NCBI GenBank assembly: GCA_016302215.1
Contig: JAEDNZ010000044.1
Span: 1-12,652 of the forward strand
Length of the DNA stretch: 12,652 bases
Source of the DNA: Muribaculaceae bacterium
Lineage (GTDB): Bacteria > Bacteroidota > Bacteroidia > Bacteroidales > Muribaculaceae
Reading direction: 5' to 3'
This document shows, one piece after another, positions 1 to 5,916 of this stretch. Within the stretch, counting starts at the first letter, position 1. Each line of letters begins with the position of its first letter. Both the position numbers and the translations under genes were made by a program. The notes below the pieces were generated by a model. The model made no database searches. It was not told where the DNA came from and saw only the letters and a list, made by a program, of their open reading frames with translations.

Positions 1-1259
1 GCGTCGAGCTTCTCACCCACATTGCGGTAATATTCCTGCAGGGGGTCGATGTCGCCCAAATAGTTGCGTACCCACGCCACGCGGCCAAAGTGGTTGCCGC
101 GATAGTTGCTGACAGAGCCGCCGAAGACGCCATCAACGCGGCCCTTGGTGTAGTGCAGCGAGAAGAGGCCGCCGCCAAAGCCGTTGCGGTTGAACTTGTG
201 GCGCACCAGGTCACTCTCCTCCACGGGCTCATCAGAGCCGGCTACCATAAAGGGTTCCAGGCCATACTCCAGGAGAGTGCGTCCGGTCTTGTACTGGTTG
301 TAGTAGCCATCGTCCTTGGTGTAGTGCAGAGCCACATTCAGGCGCAGAGCGTCGGTGAGCACCTGGCTGTAGAGCAGCTGGAAGTGATGCTGGATATAGT
401 TGTCAGTCTGGTCGTCGTAGAACGCCTTATTACCCTGAGTATCGGTATATTTGCCGCAGGGGTTGTAAGTGCGGCCATACTTCTCCATATCCTCCTTGGA
501 GGCATAGTCCCATGCCATATATGTCTGCTCTTTGCCCCCGAAGGCGAGGAGGCGCAGCGAGGTGCCGCCGTTGTTATATGCCACCTGGCCGAAATAGCTC
601 CAGAGCTTTGAAAAAGCGCGGTCAATGTAACCGTCAGTGCCCAGGTGGCTCAGACGGGCATCGACACTCCAGTGTCCGCCGAGGAGACCGGAGCCCACGC
701 GCAGCGTCTCCTTGTTGGTATTGTACATGCCATACGAGCCGCTGATCTCGGCATAGGGCGTTACAGACGGCGCATCGGTGAGCATATTGATGCTGGCTCC
801 GAAAGCGCCGGCGCCATTGGTCGAGGTACCGGCACCGCGCTGTATCTGTATGTCGCGCAGCGACGATGCCAGGTCAGGCATATCCACCCAGTATAGGTTG
901 TGGCTCTCGGCATCGTTGAGGGGCACGCCGTTGGCGGTGACGTTGATGCGCGAGCCGTCTGTGCCACGCACACGCAGCGAGGTGTATCCCATGCCTATGC
1001 CGGCATCGCTGGTGGTGATGAGCGAGGGCGTCATACCCAGCAGATAGGGTATGTCGCGGCCGTCATTAAGGTGCTCAATGTCAGCCTTCTGCACATTAGT
1101 AAACGCGATAGGAGTCTTAGCTGTGGCGCGAGTGCCAACAATCTCCACATCGCGCAGGTTCACAACTGTAGTGTCGGGTGCCTCAGTATCGGCAGCCCAC
1201 GCCGAGGCCACCGCACACAGCGGCAGCGCAACGACGGCAAGAAGATGGTAATTCTTCAT
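1..1259 (-). CDS. TonB-dependent outer-membrane receptor, probable thiamine-compound importer (partial, 3' end outside window)
   Basis: Reading the minus strand from the ATG at 1259 gives an open frame of 419 codons that leaves the window at base 1 without a stop. The protein starts with a signal peptide (MKN, hydrophobic residues 5-20, likely cleavage after A22 in ASAWA). A TonB-box-like stretch follows (TVVNLRDVEIVGTR, residues 31-44), then a plug domain with SLRVRGTDGSRINV and an RGAGTSTNGAGAFGASINM-type stretch. Beta-barrel-like sequence rich in Tyr, Asn and Gly fills the rest. There is no carboxypeptidase-regulatory-like N-terminal domain, so it is not a typical SusC. The role follows from context: a TPP riboswitch lies directly upstream, and riboswitch-controlled TonB receptors in Bacteroidetes are predicted or shown to take up thiamine compounds. 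Uptake of a thiamine precursor or of TPP itself is possible. Genes such as pnuT or a thiamine pyrophosphokinase may follow outside the window (inference). Confidence 0.93.
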   Translation of the reverse strand, partial: MKNYHLLAVVALPLCAVASAWAADTEAPDTTVVNLRDVEIVGTRATAKTPIAFTNVQKADIEHLNDGRDIPYLLGMTPSLITTSDAGIGMGYTSLRVRGTDGSRINVTANGVPLNDAESHNLYWVDMPDLASSLRDIQIQRGAGTSTNGAGAFGASINMLTDAPSVTPYAEISGSYGMYNTNKETLRVGSGLLGGHWSVDARLSHLGTDGYIDRAFSKLWSYFGQVAYNNGGTSLRLLAFGGKEQTYMAWDYASKEDMEKYGRTYNPCGKYTDTQGNKAFYDDQTDNYIQHHFQLLYSQVLTDALRLNVALHYTKDDGYYNQYKTGRTLLEYGLEPFMVAGSDEPVEESDLVRHKFNRNGFGGGLFSLHYTKGRVDGVFGGSVSNYRGNHFGRVAWVRNYLGDIDPLQEYYRNVGEKLD

Positions 1260-1273
1260 CGTTACAAAATATT

Positions 1274-1360
1274 TTCACTACGGCGGTATTAACCGCATCA
1301 GGTTCAAAGGGTATAATCTCAGCTCCGTGGCATCGCAGTGACTGCCGCGGCGCACCCCTA
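1274..1360 (-). promoter_or_regulatory. TPP riboswitch (THI element)
   Basis: The minus strand carries the conserved TPP aptamer core. It opens with AGGGGTGC near 1359-1352, has CTGAGA at 1322-1317 followed by ATTATACCC, and has GAACCTGAT at 1305-1297 followed by GCGGTTAATACCGCCGTAG, the P4/P5-type hairpin. These elements are in the right order and spacing. The aptamer ends about 14 nt before the receptor start codon with no room for a terminator hairpin, so control of translation initiation is more likely than attenuation. It is expected to switch off the receptor when intracellular TPP is high. Its own promoter lies about 40 nt upstream. Confidence 0.96.
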
Positions 1361-1401
1361 ATAATATGTAAATAATCTCGTGTCGCCCGCGAGCGACGTT
1401 G

Positions 1402-1433
1402 CAAAGTTACGCATTTTTTGCGTGATGCGCAAA
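1402..1433 (-). promoter_or_regulatory. Bacteroidetes-type promoter for the TPP-regulated receptor
   Basis: On the minus strand, TTTG (1433-1430), a 20-nt spacer and TAACTTTG (1409-1402) match the Bacteroidetes primary sigma consensus exactly. Transcription would begin roughly at 1395. This gives a leader of about 135 nt containing the whole TPP riboswitch. Confidence 0.8.
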
Positions 1434-1501
1434 TCGCCCGACCCGACAGCTATTCGCCGGCGGATTGCCCAGTCTATGATGAAGGCACAAATACCATAGG
1501 C

Positions 1502-1589
1502 CGATTTTTCTTTGTAAAGAGCAATTTTGGCGATTTTCTTTCTTTGTAAAGAGCAATTTTTGGTGATTTTCTTTCTTTGTAAAGAAAAG
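1502..1589. repeat. Three tandem copies of a 32-33 bp AT-rich repeat
   Basis: The core CTTTGTAAAGA recurs with its TTTG at 1511, 1543 and 1576, a period of 32 then 33 bp. The copies share flanks of the form CGATTTT-CTTTGTAAAGAGCAATTTTTGG. The first two are nearly identical. The third diverges after the core into TTTCTTTGTAAAGAAA, which has perfect 7-bp inverted arms around GT. The period is close to three helical turns, so repeated protein-binding sites on one DNA face would be possible. The array ends directly at the promoter-like element of the AAA_14 ATPase gene. The rest of 1434-1501 shows no gene or other structure I can recognise. Confidence 0.85.
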
Positions 1590-1603
1590 TTTTTGTAATT
1601 TTG
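1576..1603 (+). promoter_or_regulatory. Probable promoter of the AAA_14 ATPase gene
   Basis: A perfect -7 box TAATTTTG lies at 1596-1603, 16 nt downstream of a TTTG (1576-1579) within the third repeat copy. The spacer is shorter than the usual 19-21 nt, so the -33 assignment is weaker than the -7. The implied transcription start near 1610 leaves only about 10 nt before the ATG at 1620. Confidence 0.5.
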
Positions 1604-1619
1604 TGAAAACTTGATTATT

Positions 1620-2810
1620 ATGCATCGTATCTATGAAATTTCAGCTCGCCTGACCGAGAGCCTTAATGCGCCCTTGCATCGCTATCTCTACGATAACATA
1701 GCATGGGACGACCGTCTCATTATGATTAAGGGCGCCAGAGGCGTCGGCAAGACCACTATGATGTTGCAGAGGTGTAGAGCGAATGGCAACACGGGGATAT
1801 ATGCCTCGCTGGACCAATTGTTTTTCAATGACTACACCATCGTTGACCTGGCTGACTATCACTATAAGCATGGCGGCACGCATCTGTATCTCGATGAGGC
1901 ACATCTATACCCTCGCGCCAATTGGGAACAGGAGCTGAAAAATATCTATGACAGCTATCCCGGCTTACATATTGTGGTCACCGGCTCGTCGTTGCTGCAC
2001 CTTAACAGCAAGGTGGCCGACCTGTCGCGGCGAGTGGCCGTGTATGACCTGCGTGGACTGTCATTCCGAGAGTATCTCAATTTTACGGGGCATTATGATT
2101 TTAAGCCTATTACGCTTATCGACATGCTCTGCAATCATCACGCACTTGCAAGGACGATGGCCGCACAATGTCGGGTAATAGCTGACTATGAGAGGTATCT
2201 GGAGAGAGGCTATTATCCATTCTTTATGGATAGCTCTGACTTAACGTATTCGCAGCGTGTAGAGCGCATCGTACTATCGGTTATTGACATTGACATACCG
2301 GCCATTGCGCCCATCGAATACGAGACGCAGCTAAAGCTGAAAAAGCTCTTGGTGGTGCTCGCCGAGCAGGTGCCTTTTGTGCCCAATATGACAAAGCTGT
2401 CAAGAGATATAGCCGTGACACGCAATCAGCTGATGAAATATTTCGGGCTGCTAAACGATGGCGCAATACTGCGCACTCTCACCGGCACTACGACGCAACC
2501 CAAAAGCTCTGCCAAGCCGGGAAAAATACTATTTGACAATCCATCAGTGATGCAAGCTCTGGGGATATCACACAAGACGGGCACGCTAAGGGAAAGCTTT
2601 GTGGCGTCAATGCTCAGCATCGCGGGCCGCCTCACGGCGGCCGAAGAGGGCGACTTTATGCTCGACCACAAATACCTCTTTGAAGTGGGCGGTAAGAACA
2701 AGGGATACCGGCAGATTGCTGACAAGCCGGACAGCTATGTCCTTGCTGACAACATCGAGATAGGTTTTGGCAATAAGATACCCATCTGGCTGCCGGGCTT
2801 TCTATACTGA
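1620..2810 (+). CDS. AAA_14 / DUF4143 family ATPase, function unknown
   Basis: This 396-residue protein has the two-part layout of the AAA_14-DUF4143 family. The N-terminal P-loop ATPase has Walker A GARGVGKTT (residues 38-46), Walker B LYLDEAH (89-95) and a sensor-like VVTGSSLL (119-126) followed by an arginine pair at 136-137. The C-terminal part ends in the family's typical nuclease-like segment, with GGKNKGYRQI and IEIGFGNKIPIWLPGFLY. No membrane segment or signal peptide is seen. The cellular role of the family is not established. Bacteroidales genomes often carry many paralogues. I chose the ATG at 1620; an in-frame TTG at 1611 is possible but sits at the predicted transcription start. 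It is the only plus-strand gene, lies tail to tail with recX, and its composition looks more AT-rich than its neighbours. Together with the repeat array this suggests a mobile or accessory insertion (inference). Confidence 0.92.
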   Translation: MHRIYEISARLTESLNAPLHRYLYDNIAWDDRLIMIKGARGVGKTTMMLQRCRANGNTGIYASLDQLFFNDYTIVDLADYHYKHGGTHLYLDEAHLYPRANWEQELKNIYDSYPGLHIVVTGSSLLHLNSKVADLSRRVAVYDLRGLSFREYLNFTGHYDFKPITLIDMLCNHHALARTMAAQCRVIADYERYLERGYYPFFMDSSDLTYSQRVERIVLSVIDIDIPAIAPIEYETQLKLKKLLVVLAEQVPFVPNMTKLSRDIAVTRNQLMKYFGLLNDGAILRTLTGTTTQPKSSAKPGKILFDNPSVMQALGISHKTGTLRESFVASMLSIAGRLTAAEEGDFMLDHKYLFEVGGKNKGYRQIADKPDSYVLADNIEIGFGNKIPIWLPGFLY

Positions 2811-2916
2811 AGCGCGGCACCCGGGCTTAGCGGCGCCTATCACCGGCATACAGTCGTTTGCAGGCAATGTGTTACCACTACATTTGAGATTGGCGTAATC
2901 GGCAACGAAGATTATG

Positions 2917-3390
2917 TCAGCTCTCGGTCGGGGCAGCGTTGATAGCCTCGATGATGAGTTGCGGCTCGAAGCCTCGCGCTGCGGCGTGGCGAAAGAGGCG
3001 TAGCCGCCCCTCGCGGGTGTCAGCATCGGGGGTGATGCGCCGCTTGGCATCAATGGTGGCCCTGAGCGCCTCGGCGTATGCCTCGGCATCGATATCGGCG
3101 AGAGCCTCGGCTATGATGTCGGAGGCAAGGCGCTTGGCCATGAGGGCGGCTCTGATTTTGAGGCGCCCCCAGCGGTTGAATAGCACCTTGTCGCGCGCGA
3201 AGACGCGCGCATAGCGGCGGTCATCAATAAAACGCTTAGCCGTCAGCCGCTCCACTATGGCATCGGCCTCGACGAGGGCGATACCCCATTGGCGCAGTTT
3301 GAGACGTATCTCGCCGGAACAGTGCTCGGCGCGGGCACACATCTCCTCGGCGCGGACGGCGGCTTGCTGCGGTGTGAGAGGCTTAGGCAT
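2917..3390 (-). CDS. recX: Regulatory protein RecX
   Basis: RecX binds RecA filaments in the cytoplasm and modulates their growth and recombinase activity. The 157-residue product is of family length. It shows repeated three-helix modules, with the family-like stretches FIDDRRYARVFARDK (residues 54-68) and FNRWGRLKIRAALMAKRL (71-88). The frame stays open upstream to 3462, but those extra codons overlap the prmC coding region and look nothing like RecX. MPKPLTPQQA is the natural N-terminus, so I start at 3390. That start overlaps the prmC stop (ATGCCTAA, 8 nt shared), indicating translational coupling and one transcript from obgE. The gene ends about 106 nt from the convergent ATPase gene. I see no convincing terminator or gene in 2811-2916. 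Confidence 0.9.
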   Translation of the reverse strand: MPKPLTPQQAAVRAEEMCARAEHCSGEIRLKLRQWGIALVEADAIVERLTAKRFIDDRRYARVFARDKVLFNRWGRLKIRAALMAKRLASDIIAEALADIDAEAYAEALRATIDAKRRITPDADTREGRLRLFRHAAARGFEPQLIIEAINAAPTES

Positions 3391-4285
3391 CGCGGTGAGG
3401 CTTTGTGGCGGTGGCGTAGCGCACACGGCCCAGGTAATCACGATGCAGAGCCACGCCGTCATAACCCATAGCAGTGAGCATCGTGGCCATGGCAGCGCTG
3501 TGCAGCGGATTTATTTCGAAATACAGCTTGCCGCCGGGGCGCAAAGCTCGGAGAGCCTGCTCGGCGATGGCGCGGTAAAAGAGCAACGGGTCGTCATCTG
3601 GTACAAACAGCGCGCTGTGTGGCTCGTGGTCGAGCACACGGCGGTCCATCTCGGCGGCCTCGCAGCTGCACACATAGGGCGGATTGCTGACGATGATGTC
3701 GTAAGCCTCGCAGTCAAGGCGCATGGCGAGGGCGTCGGCGCATGTGAATTGCACCTTGGCTCGCAGCCGCCGGGCATTGTCTGCCGCCACGGCGAGGGCA
3801 TCTGCGCTGATATCCACGGCCTCGACACGGGCAAAGCGCAGAGCGCGAGCAAGCGTGATGGCTATGCAGCCCGAGCCGGTGCCCACGTCGAGCACGCGCA
3901 GGTCAGGCTCTCGCCCGGCCTCGTCAATGATCATATCAGTGAGCGCTTCAGTCTCCGGGCGCGGAATGAGCGTGGCGGGCGTCACGGCGAAGTCCAAGCC
4001 GGCAAAGCGCGCCTTGCCCACCACATACTGCACCGGCTCGCCGGCCACGACGCGCGCGGCAGCGCGGCTCAGACGGCTCACGGTGGCCTCTTGCAGCACC
4101 CTGTCGCCATTGACGACGACAGCTGTAGCGTCATAGCCCAAGAGGTCCTCGATGATGATGCGCGCCACATCGCGCGCCTCGCTGCCTAACGGCGCGAGCT
4201 GCGCCTTGAGGGCGGCGCTGAGTCGCGACAGCGTTATAGCCCCGTCAGGGGAATCGGAGGCGTGATGAGGCAGTGGTGATGGCAT
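3383..4285 (-). CDS. prmC: Peptide chain release factor N5-glutamine methyltransferase
   Basis: PrmC (HemK) uses S-adenosylmethionine to methylate the glutamine of the GGQ motif in release factors RF1 and RF2, which promotes efficient termination. The 300-residue protein has an N-terminal helical release-factor-binding domain containing GEPVQYVVG (residues 82-90) and RPETE (109-113). The Rossmann-type methyltransferase domain follows, with the SAM-binding motif DVGTGSG (133-139) and the catalytic/substrate motif NPPY (201-204). All key motifs are intact. The start codon shares one base with the obgE stop (TGATG), and the 3' end overlaps recX by 8 nt. This gives a tight obgE-prmC-recX operon. 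The first about 15 residues are poorly conserved-looking but no better start is evident. Confidence 0.95.
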   Translation of the reverse strand: MPSPLPHHASDSPDGAITLSRLSAALKAQLAPLGSEARDVARIIIEDLLGYDATAVVVNGDRVLQEATVSRLSRAAARVVAGEPVQYVVGKARFAGLDFAVTPATLIPRPETEALTDMIIDEAGREPDLRVLDVGTGSGCIAITLARALRFARVEAVDISADALAVAADNARRLRAKVQFTCADALAMRLDCEAYDIIVSNPPYVCSCEAAEMDRRVLDHEPHSALFVPDDDPLLFYRAIAEQALRALRPGGKLYFEINPLHSAAMATMLTAMGYDGVALHRDYLGRVRYATATKPHRDA

Positions 4286-5625
4286 CAGTCGTAGTAGCCG
4301 TTGTCGTTATCGTCCTCGAGTTCGCTCTCATAGAGCCATATCTGCTCGTTGTCAATGGGCTCTTCATCGTCATAGTCCTCTTCATCGGCTGCGGAGGCAG
4401 CAGCGGAGGCGACACCGGCTGAGTAGTCATCGTCGTCGTAGTCGTCATAATCCTCGCCGTCGTCATACTCTTCGCCCCATGCGTCGGGGCTTATTGAGCG
4501 CAGGTCTTCGCCCTCAAAGTCATCATCATCGGCCATCGGGGTGTTTTCAAAGATAAACTCGTCCTCCTCGCGCACACGGTGCTGGCCGTCGAGGGGGCGA
4601 TGTATGATGTCGGGGGTGGCGAGTTGATTGGCTTCGTCGGTGATGGCGCGCCAGAGGGTGTCCTTAAGCTCGGTGAGGCCTTCAGAGGTGATTGACGATA
4701 TAAAGACGTGAGGCACATCAGGAGGCAGTGTTTTGGCAATCTCCTGCTCAAGCTCCTCATCGAGCATATCGCTCTTGGTGATGGCGAGGATATGATGCTT
4801 GTCAAGGAGCTGCGGATTAAACTGCTGCAGCTCACGGCGCAGTATGGCATATTCGGCAGCTATATCGTCAGCGTCGGCGGCTATCATAAACAGGAGCACG
4901 GCATTGCGTTCAATGTGTCTGAGGAAACGCAGGCCGAGGCCTTTGCCCTCGCTGGCGCCCTCAATGATGCCGGGGATGTCAGCCATGGCAAAGGAGCGGT
5001 TGTCGCGATATGCCACGATGCCAAGCTGCGGCTCCATAGTGGTAAAGGGATAGTTGGCTATCTTGGGGCGTGCGGCCGAGAGGACAGACAGCAGCGTGGA
5101 TTTGCCGGCATTGGGAAATCCCACGAGGCCCACATCGGCGAGCATCTTAAGCTCCAAGATGATGCTTTTCTCTATGGCGGGCTCGCCGGGCTGGGCGAAA
5201 CGCGGAGTGCGGTTAGTGGCGCTTTTGAAGTGCCAGTTGCCGAGGCCTCCCCGGCCGCCGCGCAGCAGATACACCTCTTGGCCGTCGTCAGTGACCTCAC
5301 ACAGATACTTACCTGTTTCGGCCTCAAAGACCACCGTGCCGCAGGGCACCTCTATTATCACGTCATCGCCATCTTTGCCGAAGCTGCGCCCCTTGGAGCC
5401 GGCGGTGCCGTTGCCGGCAAAGATATGTCGGCGATACTTCAGAGGCAGCAGTGTCCACATATTGCGGTTGCCTTTGAGTATGATATGCCCGCCGCGGCCG
5501 CCATCGCCGCCGTCGGGGCCTCCCTTGGGCACATACTTGGCGCGATGGAAATGGCACGAGCCGGCGCCTCCCTTGCCGCTGCGGCAGAGGATTTTCACAT
5601 AGTCTATAAAGTTGCTTTCAGCCAT
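4285..5625 (-). CDS. obgE: GTPase ObgE/CgtA, with long acidic C-terminal tail
   Basis: ObgE is a ribosome-associated GTPase that binds the 50S precursor and links ribosome maturation to nucleotide and stress state. The 446-residue product has the glycine-rich Obg fold (residues 1-160, with GKGGAGS, GGPDGGDGGRGG and RGGRGGLGN). The G domain follows, with Walker A GFPNAGKST (169-177), G3 DIPG (216-219), G4 TKSD (283-286) and G5 SS (310-311). From about residue 365 a low-complexity tail dominated by Asp, Glu and Tyr runs to the end. No OCT domain is recognisable. I start at MAESNF (5625) because this aligns with the family N-terminus; the 26 upstream in-frame codons encode the leader hairpin and are unlikely to be translated. 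The gene heads the obgE-prmC-recX operon. Confidence 0.96.
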   Translation of the reverse strand: MAESNFIDYVKILCRSGKGGAGSCHFHRAKYVPKGGPDGGDGGRGGHIILKGNRNMWTLLPLKYRRHIFAGNGTAGSKGRSFGKDGDDVIIEVPCGTVVFEAETGKYLCEVTDDGQEVYLLRGGRGGLGNWHFKSATNRTPRFAQPGEPAIEKSIILELKMLADVGLVGFPNAGKSTLLSVLSAARPKIANYPFTTMEPQLGIVAYRDNRSFAMADIPGIIEGASEGKGLGLRFLRHIERNAVLLFMIAADADDIAAEYAILRRELQQFNPQLLDKHHILAITKSDMLDEELEQEIAKTLPPDVPHVFISSITSEGLTELKDTLWRAITDEANQLATPDIIHRPLDGQHRVREEDEFIFENTPMADDDDFEGEDLRSISPDAWGEEYDDGEDYDDYDDDDYSAGVASAAASAADEEDYDDEEPIDNEQIWLYESELEDDNDNGYYD

Positions 5626-5651
5626 AATGGTGTGATGAAGAGATGTACAAC

Positions 5652-5688
5652 AAAAAAATCGAAAGTGCGCTGCTTCGCAGTAGCGCAC
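5652..5688 (-). terminator. Intrinsic terminator-like hairpin in the obgE leader
   Basis: On the minus strand, positions 5688-5665 fold into a 10-bp hairpin (GTGCGCTACT paired with AGCAGCGCAC, one G-U, four-base loop). A short TTTCGA spacer and seven T's at 5658-5652 follow. It lies only 26 nt before the obgE ATG. It could end the der transcript or a small RNA, or act as an attenuator. There is no room for a separate promoter between it and obgE, so obgE expression would need readthrough. Confidence 0.7.
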
Positions 5689-5795
5689 CTCCCTCATAAC
5701 CAAAATTCAAATTATGCTTTTGTATTGCTTGCGTCTAACAATTGTCTATTGTTAATTGGCCGTTTGTGGCACTCACCGATATGGTGATGATAACC
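5652..5795 (-). ncRNA. Candidate structured leader or small RNA upstream of obgE
   Basis: The stretch between the promoter-like site at 5831-5801 and the terminator-like hairpin could give an RNA of about 140 nt. It has three stem-loops: TCACC/GGTGA around 5785-5771, a perfect 7-bp stem TAACAAT/ATTGTTA (5754-5748 with 5742-5736, 5-nt loop), and the terminator hairpin. It contains no convincing open reading frame other than the in-frame extension of obgE. I do not recognise it as a known riboswitch or as 6S RNA. A leader attenuator for obgE or an independent small RNA are both possible. Confidence 0.4.
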
Positions 5796-5800
5796 AATTG

Positions 5801-5831
5801 CAAAATTAACACCTTAAAGGCACACTGCAAT
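5801..5831 (-). promoter_or_regulatory. Probable promoter of the obgE-prmC-recX operon (or of the leader RNA)
   Basis: On the minus strand, ATTG (5831-5828), a 19-nt spacer and TAATTTTG (5808-5801) fit the Bacteroidetes consensus with one mismatch in the -33 box. Predicted transcription starts near 5795, leaving a leader of about 170 nt before obgE. Between this site and the der stop codon (5832-5916) I see only AT-rich sequence and a 12-bp palindrome at 5886-5897. Confidence 0.6.
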
Positions 5832-5916
5832 AGAACAAATGTTATTAAAGCAAAAATATACTTAAATCTGAATATCGCGTAGGGGGCGGTGCACCGCTGG
5901 CGGCGGCTAAGCGGGA

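Noticed and set aside
1502..1589. CRISPR array
   Set aside because: The repeats are directly adjacent without unique spacers, only three copies exist, and no cas genes are present.
1407..1625. Minus-strand open frame of 72 codons across the tandem repeats
   Set aside because: Its repetitive Lys-rich N-terminal part is just the translated DNA repeat, and the rest overlaps the receptor promoter. It has no family likeness.
3391..3462. Upstream in-frame start for recX
   Set aside because: The extension lies inside prmC and does not resemble RecX. The 8-nt overlap start at 3390 is typical of coupled genes.
5626..5703. Upstream in-frame start for obgE (26 extra residues)
   Set aside because: The extra codons coincide with the terminator-like hairpin and T-tract, and the family N-terminus begins at MAESNF.
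4708..5787. Long plus-strand open frame (359 codons) opposite obgE
   Set aside because: It mirrors the obgE coding strand in a GC-rich gene, has no recognisable domain or promoter, and obgE is certain. The same applies to 3257-4189 opposite prmC, 5965-6804 opposite der and 11979-12560 opposite the CNNM gene.
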